A stretch of DNA of 64,000 nucleotides from Promethearchaeota archaeon (GCA_016839765.1 JAEOTP010000069.1:1-64000); one strand, 5' to 3'; positions 16,865 through 25,505 are shown, counted from the first letter of the stretch. Notes: generated by a model from the letters alone, not told the origin. Translations and numbers: made by a program.

Positions 16865-16935
16865 GGAATAAATTAAGGGTAGCGATTATTTTTGTTATCA
16901 TTTTTCCTCCTAAGATGGATCTCGGCTATTATTCC
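16865..16935 (+). promoter_or_regulatory. Inverted repeat in the leader of the ribbon-helix-helix gene
   Basis: GGAATAA (16865-16871) and TTATTCC (16929-16935) are exact inverted repeats 57 bases apart. The 71-base span and 7-bp end stem look tRNA-like, but no T-arm or D-arm can be formed, so it is not a tRNA. Inside lies CCTCCT (16906-16911), which can pair with the AGGAG sequences at 16952-16956 and 16959-16963 before the gene start. A leader structure that hides the ribosome binding site is possible. Confidence 0.35.
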
Positions 16936-16965
16936 AAAAAAATAACAGGACAGGAGTAAGGAGAA

Positions 16966-17166
16966 TTGTCAGATAAAAAGAAAAAGAAAAAACCAACAAT
17001 GCAAAATATTACTATCAATATTCCTGAATGTTACGATAAAAATATTCAAAAGTTAATAGCGATGAAAATTGTGCCAAGTCGCTCTGAAGCAATTAGAACT
17101 GCATTACGAGAATTTTTACACAATGAATATAAGAATTTAAAACTTCTTGGCTATTTTGATGAGTAA
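16966..17166 (+). CDS. Ribbon-helix-helix (CopG-type) DNA-binding protein
   Basis: 66 aa. After a lysine-rich N-terminus comes the RHH pattern: strand MQNITINIPE, helix CYDKNIQKLIAMKIV, turn PSRSEAIRTALREFL. The SRSEAIR element is the family hallmark. It probably binds DNA as a dimer of dimers and acts as a repressor. The start is TTG 16966, preceded by AGGAG at 16952-16956. It stands alone, convergent with rps28e. Its target is unknown; self-control through the leader described above is possible. Confidence 0.85.
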   Translation: MSDKKKKKKPTMQNITINIPECYDKNIQKLIAMKIVPSRSEAIRTALREFLHNEYKNLKLLGYFDE

Positions 17167-17182
17167 CTTTTTAAAATAAAAT

Positions 17183-17428
17183 TTATCGTCTTTTTCTTAT
17201 TTTTCTAGCTTCTCTTTCTACTTCTCTTAAAACTATAATATCACTTTCTCGTACAGGACCTTTAACATTCCTTGTTAAAATACGATTCTTGTCTGGACCC
17301 TCTAAAATTCTTACTTTAATTTGATTAATCTCGCCAGTTAATCCAGTTCTACCAACAATTTGGATAACTTCTGCAGGAATAGATGAATCCACAAATTGAG
17401 TTCCTTTTGATTTATCTAACTTGACCAA
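17183..17428 (-). CDS. rps28e: 30S ribosomal protein S28e
   Basis: 81 aa with the S28e core [19 protein letters not shown], then [20 protein letters not shown], and the end pattern [18 protein letters not shown]. Start TTG 17428 is preceded by GGTGG within the last codons of rpl7ae. The rpl7ae-rps28e pair is conserved in archaea. Confidence 0.95.
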   Translation of the reverse strand: MVKLDKSKGTQFVDSSIPAEVIQIVGRTGLTGEINQIKVRILEGPDKNRILTRNVKGPVRESDIIVLREVEREARKIRKRR

Positions 17429-17443
17429 ATTTTTTCCACCAAC

Positions 17444-17815
17444 TTACTTCTTTAAATCCTCTAGTTTCTTGATTACTGCATCTAAAACATTGTCATTTCC
17501 TGTTCCTAGATTTTCTATAGCGATAGCTGATGCTCCTACATTAATCCTAACGGTATTTCCTAATTCTTTTTTTGAAGATAAATATGCATAAGGTATTAAT
17601 TTTTCTTCACATAGTAATGGTACATGAAAAAGTATCTCTGGAGGGCTTACATCTTCAGCCATTACTACAATCTTAGCATTATTTCTTTCAATAGATTTAG
17701 TCACTTCATTCATTCCTTTTCTTATTTTAGAATCTCGAGATTCTGCTATTTTACTTAATACATTCTTTAATTCATTCTTTAAATTATCAGGAACTTTAAA
17801 TTTTACATAACTCAT
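17444..17815 (-). CDS. rpl7ae: 50S ribosomal protein L7Ae
   Basis: L7Ae binds kink-turns in rRNA and in box C/D and H/ACA guide RNAs, and is an RNase P subunit in archaea. The sequence has KIRKGMNEVTKSIERNNAKIVVMAEDVSPPEI, HVPLLCEEKLIPYAYLSSKKELG and the final strand VGASAIAIENLG. The ATG at 17815 follows GGAGAACAAA and gives 123 aa; an upstream start at 17863 would add 16 residues not usual in the family. Followed by rps28e 15 bases on. Confidence 0.95.
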   Translation of the reverse strand: MSYVKFKVPDNLKNELKNVLSKIAESRDSKIRKGMNEVTKSIERNNAKIVVMAEDVSPPEILFHVPLLCEEKLIPYAYLSSKKELGNTVRINVGASAIAIENLGTGNDNVLDAVIKKLEDLKK

Positions 17816-18017
17816 TTTGTTCTCCTTCAAATATATAATTTTTAATATATTATCATAAATCATCGATTTGTATTGAGATTAAAAATAATGGATATAAAAA
17901 AAATTTTTGCTTAATTTAGCTTTTTTATCCTTAATTTTCAAAAAATTTTTTTCCTTTAAAATTTAGAAGATAGAAAATAAAAATCATAAAGATTACACAA
18001 ATATCCTAATTATACTA

Positions 18018-18323
18018 CTACACAGAATTTAATGTGTTTTTTTCTTTATTTTTAAGAGCGTTTAATGCTTCAGTAGCACTCTCCACAACCTTTATGATCT
18101 TCCTTGATGCAGAATGACATCCTGTTTTATCAAGAAAATAAGCTAATTTGATTAGATCTTGGACTGCTTGCACTAGTTCTTGCTTTCCAAAATATTCCCT
18201 AAGCAAATCTTGCAGTTGTTCAACCGCATAATCGTCGAACTCAATTGGCTCAACCCCTTTATAAGCCATTCCCATTGCCCTTTCAACAATTGGGTGAATC
18301 TGTCTTTTTTGATCTTCTGTCAT
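18018..18323 (-). CDS. Hypothetical helical protein, 101 aa
   Basis: Not recognised. Predicted all-helical from its pattern: RQIHPIVERAMGMAYKG, YAVEQLQDLLREYFGKQELVQAVQDLIKLAYFL, and SASRKIIKVVESATEALNAL. One cysteine-histidine element (TGCHSA) is present. It has no membrane segment. It lies upstream of rpl7ae on the same strand, 200 bases away. The strong helix periodicity supports a real protein. Confidence 0.6.
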   Translation of the reverse strand: MTEDQKRQIHPIVERAMGMAYKGVEPIEFDDYAVEQLQDLLREYFGKQELVQAVQDLIKLAYFLDKTGCHSASRKIIKVVESATEALNALKNKEKNTLNSV

Positions 18324-18516
18324 TCTTATTCTTTTGATATGATTCTAAAGGGATTTCTAGACTAATTATAAATTTAGAACTTATAATTGTTGGGGTCACC
18401 AAATAAAATAGACGAAAGATTTATTGATAGGAATGGATGAAAGTAGAATTACGAAATAATAAAAAATTAATTAATTAAAAAAAAATTAATAATAAAAAAA
18501 TTAGAGATTGATAAAA

Positions 18517-19059
18517 ATGAGGGGAAGTAAATATATCGCAATAATTGGTGCTATTTTAGGAATTCTTGTTGTGGTTCTGTTTTACCTTTTACCCGAAGTA
18601 TTTTGTTTATGGCGAATTGAAGCTACAGGGGCAGAATATTTGAAATTATATTTAGGTGGGTTCTATTCTATGGCTTATTCATTTACTTCTTGGCTCTCGC
18701 TAGATATTGAATTTATTCAGACTCCGGATCCACTATTGTTCGTTGTAAGTATTCTAATAGCAGGAGGGTTTGTTATAACACTAATCGGTGGTTTAGAAGG
18801 AAAAAGAAATACAGGAATTGGAGGGGGAATTACTTTGCTATTGGGTCCTATTCTCCTTATGATTGCGTTATTAACCGGAATGGGTACTCTTTTCGGAGAA
18901 TTGGCTTCGATTTTAGGCATGGTTGGACAAAACCTCCTATTTGGAAGCGTGAGTGCAATGGGAACGACTATGAGCTGGGGCTTAGGGCCTGGTTTTTTTG
19001 TGGCCTTAGCAGGGGGAGTTTTAGGAGTAATAGGGGGAGCTCTTATGGAAAGAGAGTAG
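18517..19059 (+). CDS. Hypothetical four-helix membrane protein
   Basis: About 180 aa with hydrophobic segments at roughly residues 5-25, 70-92, 98-122 and 145-175, and a Gly-rich C-terminal pair (GLGPGFFVALAGGVLGVIGG). The first loop (about 45 residues) contains a WRIEATGAEYLKLYLGG element and is probably extracellular. ATG 18517 is preferred over TTG 18508. No family recognised. The next gene but one (19344) is also a small four-helix membrane protein. Confidence 0.65.
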   Translation: MRGSKYIAIIGAILGILVVVLFYLLPEVFCLWRIEATGAEYLKLYLGGFYSMAYSFTSWLSLDIEFIQTPDPLLFVVSILIAGGFVITLIGGLEGKRNTGIGGGITLLLGPILLMIALLTGMGTLFGELASILGMVGQNLLFGSVSAMGTTMSWGLGPGFFVALAGGVLGVIGGALMERE

Positions 19060-19343
19060 TCGATTTAATTATTAAGATCTATTCTATTATAAGATTTTTT
19101 TTAAAAAATATTTTTTTTTAACTCCTCGTAAGGGTGGAAAAGAGATGTATACAAAGGTTCAAATGCTTAAGGGATTTAATATTTTCTTTCTCACCAAGTA
19201 AAGATCTGTCAAATTTTTCTTTAAATACTAGTCTTCTGAAGTTATTCTCACAATCGACACAAATGTTAAATATTGATTTATATTCATTTTACATAAGAGT
19301 CTATATGCTCTTGGCGAAAATTAATTGATATGAGTGGAAAAAA

Positions 19344-19790
19344 ATGGAACAAAAAAAATTATTTAATATTGGTACAATTTTACTTCTTGCTACGGTTGTA
19401 GTTTTGGCAATATATGGTATTCTCTATGTAATTACTGGAAGCCCAGCTATTACTGGAGCTTTAGCTTATATCGGAAAGAGTGAAGCGGAGATAAATGCTT
19501 TTGATCCCGAATTGATGATTATACTTAGCTATCAGTTAAGGGTACTAGGAATTGCATACATGAGCCTTGGAATTGCATATATATTTATAATTAACTTTGG
19601 TTTTCGAAAAAAAGAGAAGTGGGCTTGGATAGCTACCCTAATAGCAATTGTTGGTTTTGTTGTACCACTGATGCTCATGAGCATTAGTGTAATGGGTATA
19701 GATATCGATGTAATAATCTTAATCATTGTTCTGATTATTCAGATAGTAGGAGCGATTATAACCTATAAAAGTTTTTTCGGAGCCGAATAA
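19344..19790 (+). CDS. Hypothetical four-helix membrane protein
   Basis: 148 aa with four hydrophobic segments (about residues 10-32, 60-83, 92-112 and 118-140) and short charged loops. The start is ATG 19344. No family recognised. It shares size and topology, though not obvious sequence, with the gene at 18517, suggesting a locally expanded membrane module between the rpl7ae and rpoN parts of the ribosomal block. Confidence 0.6.
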   Translation: MEQKKLFNIGTILLLATVVVLAIYGILYVITGSPAITGALAYIGKSEAEINAFDPELMIILSYQLRVLGIAYMSLGIAYIFIINFGFRKKEKWAWIATLIAIVGFVVPLMLMSISVMGIDIDVIILIIVLIIQIVGAIITYKSFFGAE

Positions 19791-19993
19791 AGAAGTTATG
19801 GCAGTTATTAATTCTAAAATTTCTTAAAATTTTAAATTTCTTTTTTTTTAAAAAATAACAATTCTCTTATGGAGAATGGCTTTTTTACTGAATTGAGTGA
19901 AAGAGTCAAATTCTCGATTTTATTGGGATTTTATGATGGAGATGGAGAGAGAAATTCATCTAAAATCCACAACTCAAATAAGAAATTTCTCTT

Positions 19994-20194
19994 TTATTGA
20001 AGTCTTGAGAACTTTAGGAGATCATTTATTAATTCTACATGAGCGACGATCATTCTTCTGCAGCAGAACCTTTCAAGGCCTAATTTTGTGAACGCCTCAT
20101 CAGAGCTCTCTCCTTTTTCAATCATTTCAAGATAAGGTTTATAGGTATGGGCGATTAATTTCCCGCAGCTGAAGCAGCGAATTGGAATAATAAT
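19994..20194 (-). CDS. rpoN: DNA-directed RNA polymerase subunit Rpo10 (RpoN), apparent ATT start
   Basis: Rpo10 is a small zinc-bundle subunit of the polymerase assembly platform. The frame reads IIPIRCFSCGKLIAH at the start, FTKLGLERFCCRRMIVAHVELIN at the end: the CxxC and CC zinc ligands and the invariant RRM are present. With the first of three ATT codons (20194) as initiator, the protein is 66 aa and starts MIIPIRC exactly as the family does. No ATG, GTG or TTG lies in frame upstream; the ATG and TTG near 20200 are out of frame. AGGAG at 20206-20210 precedes it by 11 bases. Downstream of rpl24e on the same strand. Confidence 0.88.
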   Translation of the reverse strand: MIIPIRCFSCGKLIAHTYKPYLEMIEKGESSDEAFTKLGLERFCCRRMIVAHVELINDLLKFSRLQ

Positions 20195-20205
20195 ATGACA
20201 ACATT

Positions 20206-20210
20206 CTCCT
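20206..20210 (-). promoter_or_regulatory. Shine-Dalgarno (AGGAG) for rpoN
   Basis: AGGAG on the minus strand, 11 bases before the ATT at 20194. It is the only such element ahead of rpoN in the gap after rpl24e. Confidence 0.45.
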
Positions 20211-20429
20211 TGAGTTATAATTACATTGTTATATAGTTAATGATTAAAAAAAAAGTTTTCTAAATTTTTAGATTATAGTTTTTTTAATTGATGATTTACT
20301 GAAATTTTCACGACTCCAATAAGCAGATAAACTTCTCTAATATTATTGTTTGAATTTTGAATTTTTATATTCTTCCAAAACTTATTTCATTCAAAAAAAG
20401 TAGTGATAAGGCTTTGATGGCAAGTTATT

Positions 20430-20612
20430 TTACTGCTTCCCATAAAATGCGGTCCAGCGTGTTTTACGTGGATTTTTCTTATATAACAACATAGCTTTGC
20501 GACATTTTTTCGTACAAAAATTTAGAAGAGTTCCGTCTTTCTTCACAAACATATGTCCTCTTCCGATAGGGATGTCCCATCCACAGAATGAGCACTTTTT
20601 TACTTTAACCAT
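20430..20612 (-). CDS. rpl24e: 50S ribosomal protein L24e
   Basis: 60 aa. The zinc finger is KKCSFCGWDIPIGRGHMFV with FCTKKCRKAM, followed by NPRKTRWT, all typical of L24e. It follows rps6e by 31 bases on the same strand and precedes rpoN. Confidence 0.95.
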   Translation of the reverse strand: MVKVKKCSFCGWDIPIGRGHMFVKKDGTLLNFCTKKCRKAMLLYKKNPRKTRWTAFYGKQ

Positions 20613-20643
20613 CCATTCTTCATCTCAAAACTAGTTGAAATAC

Positions 20644-21051
20644 CTATTCCTCTTTTTTAGCCTTGAATAGTTCAGTTTCACCATACTTGACCACACTAAG
20701 ATTAATCAGCGTCATATCAAAAGTTATTTCATTTCCTCGTACCGTTTTTCTTCTTTTTTGCCCTTTTCTTTTAGGCTTATAACCCGTTCCACGTTTAGAA
20801 ACTAAAATCCTTTTCTTAACAGGTCCATGGACATCTCTTCTCATTGGGAATCCACTTGAATCTGAACCGCCAGTGATTTTAAATTCATAATTTGGAAATC
20901 CTACTAAACCTCCCTTAATAGTATCCCCAATTTTCATACCTTCAAATCTGAATTTTTTCTCGTCAATCTCAATTAATTTAGTTAATCCTTTACCGGGACC
21001 TGTATTCCCACCAGAAATATTAAGTTTAAATATTCTTTTCTCTGAACTCAT
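20644..21051 (-). CDS. rps6e: 30S ribosomal protein S6e
   Basis: 135 aa, the usual archaeal length. Core motifs are FKITGGSDSSGFPMRRDVHG, RILVSKRGTGYKPKRKGQKR and RKTVRGNEITFDMTLINL. The ATG at 21051 is chosen over an upstream TTG (21060). First gene of a minus-strand set with rpl24e and rpoN. Confidence 0.95.
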   Translation of the reverse strand: MSSEKRIFKLNISGGNTGPGKGLTKLIEIDEKKFRFEGMKIGDTIKGGLVGFPNYEFKITGGSDSSGFPMRRDVHGPVKKRILVSKRGTGYKPKRKGQKRRKTVRGNEITFDMTLINLSVVKYGETELFKAKKEE

Positions 21052-21207
21052 ATTTATCAAACTTCTAAAGAGAGAACTACTATGAAAAATCTCCTAAAAC
21101 TTAAAAATTTTATTGATTTCACAATTTCTCTGGCAATTAAACAAAAATAAAAAAATTTATTATGAAGATCATTACCTATAATTATAGAATAGTTGGGATT
21201 TGGTTAA

Positions 21208-22035
21208 ATGCAAATTTTTGAAGTCCTTGAGTTAAGAGAATTTCCCTATTTTTTAACGGTGGAAGTTACTGAAGGAGAAACTGTAAGAGACGTATTAAAT
21301 GATTACAATAGCCATAAAGTTTATTTACTCGTAGATCATGATACTAAAAAAATTCTAACCTATAATGGTCCAATAAGCTCTTTAAAGTTACAAATATTTG
21401 GTGGAATACTTGCAAGTATGCTCCGTAAACAACTTAGATTGTTTTATCGAGTATATCCCTTAAATATATATTCCAGAGAAGATCTTGAATTTCAAGAAAT
21501 TTTAGATAAACCATTGGGAGAAGGGAGGGCTAGATCAATTGAAAAAAGTGATTTTCCTGATCCCACAACAGCTTCAACTACAGGTGATCTCGTCATTCAC
21601 AATCCTCGATTGAAAAAAGTAGTTGAAACCATTAAAGCATATCCCTTGCCTGAAGATTACAAGAGAATTTTTGTGATTATAGGTGGTATATTATATTCAG
21701 AAGAAGATATAACGGAATTATTTCTAAAAGAAGAAAAGGTAAAAAGAGAATTTGTAAAAATGGGGCGGTTAAACAATGGATTTACATTTTTTAATGATCG
21801 CAACTATTCTCTTCGTGTTATTGTTAAAGATCGCGCAATTCAAGGTATTGAGCTCTTTATTCCAGAATATGAAAAATATGACAGTATAAAATTGAAAGTT
21901 CCAGTAATTCCTGAAGAAAAATTTAATAGACCTGGAAAAATCGATTCTTTAATAGAATCTTTCAATATTCCAGAGAAAATTTCAGATGAGAAATTAAATC
22001 AGGGTCGTAACTTAGATCAAAGTAAAAATAATTAA
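21208..22035 (+). CDS. Hypothetical protein with possible gelsolin-like N-terminal domain
   Basis: 275 aa. Residues 38-100 fit a gelsolin-domain layout: strand VYLLVDHDTKKILTYNG in place of the usual VYLLD..iyvW.G, then a long helix (LKLQIFGGILASMLRKQLR) and a strand ending near LEFQEIL. Asgard archaea are known to encode gelsolin-like actin regulators. The second part (150-235) holds strand-helix elements (RIFVIIGGILYSEED) that I do not recognise, and the tail is Lys/Asp/Asn-rich. The gelsolin call is tentative. The radical SAM gene starts 10 bases downstream, so the two may be co-transcribed. Confidence 0.4.
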   Translation: MQIFEVLELREFPYFLTVEVTEGETVRDVLNDYNSHKVYLLVDHDTKKILTYNGPISSLKLQIFGGILASMLRKQLRLFYRVYPLNIYSREDLEFQEILDKPLGEGRARSIEKSDFPDPTTASTTGDLVIHNPRLKKVVETIKAYPLPEDYKRIFVIIGGILYSEEDITELFLKEEKVKREFVKMGRLNNGFTFFNDRNYSLRVIVKDRAIQGIELFIPEYEKYDSIKLKVPVIPEEKFNRPGKIDSLIESFNIPEKISDEKLNQGRNLDQSKNN

Positions 22036-22045
22036 CCAGTTCGAT

Positions 22046-23386
22046 ATGATTTTATTAATTAATCCTAAAACTACTAAACCTACAGAATTTCAGATTAAAT
22101 ATTTTAGGGAACCAAGTTTAGGGATTTTATATTTAGCGGCAGTACTAGATCAAAATAATTTAGATGTAGATATTTTAGATTTAGAACAATTTCTTGATTT
22201 AAAAGATACTAAATTAGAAGAATTAATAATAGAAAAAACTCAAAATTATGAGATAATAGGAATAACTTCACTGACTAATACCTTTAGTTTAGCACTTAAA
22301 TTTGCTAATATTATTAAACACCATGATAGCCGAAAATATGTAATCTTAGGAGGTCCTCATGTTTCATTCCTTTATGAGGAAATTTTACAATCCCAGAATA
22401 TTATTGATTTTATTTGTATAGGTGAATCTGAAAATTCGTTCTTACGATTAGTAGAGATTCTAAGAACAATAATAAATACTAATAAAAAAATTCGGAATTA
22501 TGAATCTTATTTACAAAAAATTAAAGGATTAGCTTTTATTAATTCTGAAAGTAAACTAATTTTTACAGGCTCTCCTAAACCTGTTGATATTGAAACTATT
22601 CCTTTACCAGCACGCTATAAATTAGAACATATTCAACATTATTATAGAGTAGCCAATGTTATCATAAACCGAGGGTGCCCATTCCAGTGTTCATTTTGCT
22701 CCAGACAAAATTTATTTAAAAAAGTTAGGATTAGAAGTATAAGTTCAATTCTCTCTGAAATCAGGGATATTATTTCATACCAAAATTATAATTACATTAA
22801 TTTCTATGATAATATCAATATTGATAAGGATTTCTTCAAGAACTTTTGTAATATGTTCATTGAAAATAATATTAGAATTCCTTGGGGTTGTGAATTAAGA
22901 GTAGATAATATAACTAAGGAAGATGCCCGGCTACTAAAAACTGCTGGATGCGAATTAGTTGCAACAGGGATAGAATCAGCCAGCATTGAAGTTTTAAAGA
23001 GAAACTTTAAATATCAAAATCCAAACGATGTGTTGGAAGGTATTAAACATTTAAAAAAGTATAATATTCCCATCCAAGCTTATTTTGTTTTAGGCTTACC
23101 AGGGGAAACTGAAAAAACCTTTTTTAAAACTATAAATTTCATTAAAAGGTTACCTTTCGATAAGAATGATACAATTAACTATTTTGTAGCAACTCCATAT
23201 CCCGGCTCTCGATTATGGGAAGAACAACAAATATTCAACATAAATATTATTGAAAATGATTTTACTAAATATGACTGTCAACATGTTATTTTTGAAACTG
23301 AGGATCTTGATCTTAATACGCTCCAAAAATTATTAAAAACTGCTAAAGAAATTGAAAAATATAATCTAAAAGCTAGTAACTATTAA
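22046..23386 (+). CDS. B12-binding-domain radical SAM protein
   Basis: 446 aa. The N-terminal 150 residues form a cobalamin-binding-like Rossmann domain (MILLINPKTTKP, LGILYLAAVL, VILGGPHVSF, ICIGESENSF). The radical SAM core follows with INRGCPFQCSFCSRQ, a CxxxCxxC cluster motif, then WGCELRVDNIT, GIESASIEVL and FVLGLPGETEKT. The Asp-x-His-x-x-Gly B12 motif is not obvious, so B12 itself may not be bound. Substrate unknown; such proteins often modify lipids, cofactors or tRNA. Confidence 0.88.
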   Translation: MILLINPKTTKPTEFQIKYFREPSLGILYLAAVLDQNNLDVDILDLEQFLDLKDTKLEELIIEKTQNYEIIGITSLTNTFSLALKFANIIKHHDSRKYVILGGPHVSFLYEEILQSQNIIDFICIGESENSFLRLVEILRTIINTNKKIRNYESYLQKIKGLAFINSESKLIFTGSPKPVDIETIPLPARYKLEHIQHYYRVANVIINRGCPFQCSFCSRQNLFKKVRIRSISSILSEIRDIISYQNYNYINFYDNINIDKDFFKNFCNMFIENNIRIPWGCELRVDNITKEDARLLKTAGCELVATGIESASIEVLKRNFKYQNPNDVLEGIKHLKKYNIPIQAYFVLGLPGETEKTFFKTINFIKRLPFDKNDTINYFVATPYPGSRLWEEQQIFNINIIENDFTKYDCQHVIFETEDLDLNTLQKLLKTAKEIEKYNLKASNY

Positions 23387-23429
23387 TTGTATTTTAAGTA
23401 AAGTCTATTATTTTTAAGTTTCTTTAAAT

Positions 23430-23963
23430 TCACCTATAAGGCATACAATAAGGAAACGTTCGATGAAACAATGAAAAAGCAGTTCTTTCTTTACCTTCAT
23501 TGATTAGCTTTCTAACATTTTTTAGATTTTCCTTTTGTTGGATTAATACAGTAGGTTTAATACCCCTAGGTTCTTGATCTTTGCGATATGCTAACTCAGA
23601 TTCAGCTTGGCTTATAGGGTCTAAATCTGGTGGTAAACCAAATTCTTCTTCTATTTGTTGTTGGGTTAATTTATCTGGAAATGTCCTATGGAAATTTGAA
23701 AATGCCTTAATATCATTTCCTTCTTTTAAGAATTTCACTACGTTTTCTAAATTAATCTTTTGGTTACGAATTATCTCTGGTCTATCGCCTCTTCCTTCTT
23801 GTTCTTTAATTAATTTACTTAAAAATTCTAAAATATCCTTTCCATTTTTCTCTTTAAAGTTTCTAAAATCTTTATAACAAAGATCTAAATAATTTCCCTC
23901 TCTCGGGTCTTTAGGATCTTTTTCCATCGATATTATATAATTTTTTGCGGTTACATTACTCAT
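23430..23963 (-). CDS. Hypothetical protein with an internal duplication
   Basis: 177 aa, not recognised. Two segments of about 38 residues repeat: one around residues 61-99 and one around 136-174. Shared positions include a Pro, then QK.NL.NV.K.., a Glu-Gly pair and the FHRTFP end. The linker contains EEEFGLPPDLDPISQAE. The N-terminal 55 residues are charged. It looks soluble, with no cysteine motif. The repeats suggest two copies of a small binding module. Confidence 0.6.
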   Translation of the reverse strand: MSNVTAKNYIISMEKDPKDPREGNYLDLCYKDFRNFKEKNGKDILEFLSKLIKEQEGRGDRPEIIRNQKINLENVVKFLKEGNDIKAFSNFHRTFPDKLTQQQIEEEFGLPPDLDPISQAESELAYRKDQEPRGIKPTVLIQQKENLKNVRKLINEGKERTAFSLFHRTFPYCMPYR

Positions 23964-24221
23964 TATCGTTCACCCATTTATTACTCCATTTATTATTATT
24001 AAAATCTTATCTTTATATTCAAAACAATTTACATATTTATAATTTACTAAAATCATGCAATTTCCATTATCTAAAATTAGATTACTAATATTATTTTTCA
24101 AATGAATAATTAGATAATTTTAATAAGAGAGAATTAACTCTAATTTAATGTGGATATTGTATTATTTATATTATCCATAACATACAATAAAATATTAAGA
24201 AAATAATCACTGTGTTTTGGT

Positions 24222-25505
24222 ATGGCAAAACCGGAATATTTTATCGGAGAAGCGCTCATTGGAGAGGCTCCCGATCTTGCCCATATTGACTTAATTATTG
24301 GCTCCAAAGACGGGCCTGTTGGAATTTCTTTTGCAAATGCTCTTAGTTCTCCTTCTATAGGACATGGTGGACTTTTAGCATGCATTAGACCAAATCTTTT
24401 ATCAAAGCCAATAAGCTTAGTTATTCCAAAAGTCACAGTTTCTAAAATGGCAGAGGCTAATAAGATATTTGGTCCAGCTCAAGCTGCTGTGGCTAAAGCA
24501 ATTGCTGATGCTGTTGAGGAGAATCTTATACCAATGAGTAAACTTGATGAATGGGTGTTAATTGTAAGTGTATTTATACATCCTGAGGCAACCAACTACC
24601 GAAAAATTTATCAATATAATTATGGTGCCACTAAATTAGCAATTCAAAGAGCATTAAAAAACTATCCTCCAATAGAGAAAATCTTTTATGATAAAGATCG
24701 TGCGAAACACCCTGTGGCTGGAATAAGAGTTCCTAGACTATGGCGGCCTCCATACATACAAGTAGCGCTAGATCATCCAGTTTTAGAACACCAAATGAGA
24801 GTAGTTAAACAATTACCTAAAAGTGATAGAATTCTCTTAGAAGTTGGAACACCTTTTTTGAAGAAATATGGTATGGAATCGATTAAGAAAATTCGTGAGC
24901 TTGCCCCGCAAAAATTCATCGTCGCTGACCTGAAAACTCTTGATGTGGGTAAATTAGAAGTCGATTTTGCATTCGATGCAACTGCAGATGCTGTGGTTGC
25001 AAGTGGATTAGCATCACCCTCCTCACTCGATAAATTCATATTAGAGGCTCAGCGTCTTGGAATTTATGGATTTGTTGATACTATGGAAGTTGATGATCCT
25101 ATTGGGAAATTAAGTAGTTTAAAACAAACACCAGATGTTGTAATCTTACATAGAGCAATTGATGTTGAGCAAGCTACAGAATCTCAATCTCCGGACGCAG
25201 CACAAAAAGCTAGATGGGCGCTAGTACCAAAAATTAAGGAACTATATAAAGATAAAAAATTAGCTTCAGGTAGAGATCGGGTATTAGTTGCTGTTGCAGG
25301 AGGAATTGAGCCAAAGACTGCGAAATACGCCCTCGCACAAGGTGCAGATATTCTAATAGTAGGAAGATACATAGCTTCCAGTAAAGATATAAAGAATGCG
25401 ATGAGGAACTTTATTAATATATTACCGGGTTATTCTGATATTGATTTAAAAAGAATTCACACTGAAGATGATGATAGCTCTGTAAAGAAACCTACATGGA
25501 ATTAG
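24222..25505 (+). CDS. fae-hps: Bifunctional formaldehyde-activating enzyme / 3-hexulose-6-phosphate synthase (Fae-Hps)
   Basis: 427-aa fusion. Residues 1-160 are Fae: GEALIGEAPDLAHIDLIIG with the catalytic His, DGPVGISFANAL, GPAQAAVAKAIADAV. Residues 175-390 are the Hps barrel of the orotidine-decarboxylase superfamily: IQVALDHP, LLEVGTPFLKKYG, FIVADLKTLDVGK with the Asp-x-Lys-x-x-Asp site, VAVAGGIEPKT. Archaeal fusions run the ribulose-monophosphate pathway in reverse to make pentose phosphate, with Fae trapping the released formaldehyde on a methanopterin-type cofactor. Stands alone; no isomerase gene in the window. Confidence 0.95.
   Translation: MAKPEYFIGEALIGEAPDLAHIDLIIGSKDGPVGISFANALSSPSIGHGGLLACIRPNLLSKPISLVIPKVTVSKMAEANKIFGPAQAAVAKAIADAVEENLIPMSKLDEWVLIVSVFIHPEATNYRKIYQYNYGATKLAIQRALKNYPPIEKIFYDKDRAKHPVAGIRVPRLWRPPYIQVALDHPVLEHQMRVVKQLPKSDRILLEVGTPFLKKYGMESIKKIRELAPQKFIVADLKTLDVGKLEVDFAFDATADAVVASGLASPSSLDKFILEAQRLGIYGFVDTMEVDDPIGKLSSLKQTPDVVILHRAIDVEQATESQSPDAAQKARWALVPKIKELYKDKKLASGRDRVLVAVAGGIEPKTAKYALAQGADILIVGRYIASSKDIKNAMRNFINILPGYSDIDLKRIHTEDDDSSVKKPTWN

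Noticed and set aside
16842..16901. Minus-strand mini-frame of 19 codons behind AGGAGG
   Set aside because: The SD-to-ATG spacing of 4 is too short, and nothing follows on that strand. The CCTCCT is more simply explained as a leader element of the plus-strand gene.
16865..16935. tRNA-like 71-base span with 7-bp end stem
   Set aside because: No T-arm, D-arm or anticodon arm can be drawn, and the T-loop consensus is missing.
19134..19328. Plus-strand open frame of 64 codons between two membrane-protein genes
   Set aside because: No ribosome binding site, no recognisable composition, and irregular hydrophobicity; probably chance.
19897..20091. Plus-strand open frame of 64 codons
   Set aside because: It is antisense to rpoN, which has clear family motifs on the other strand.
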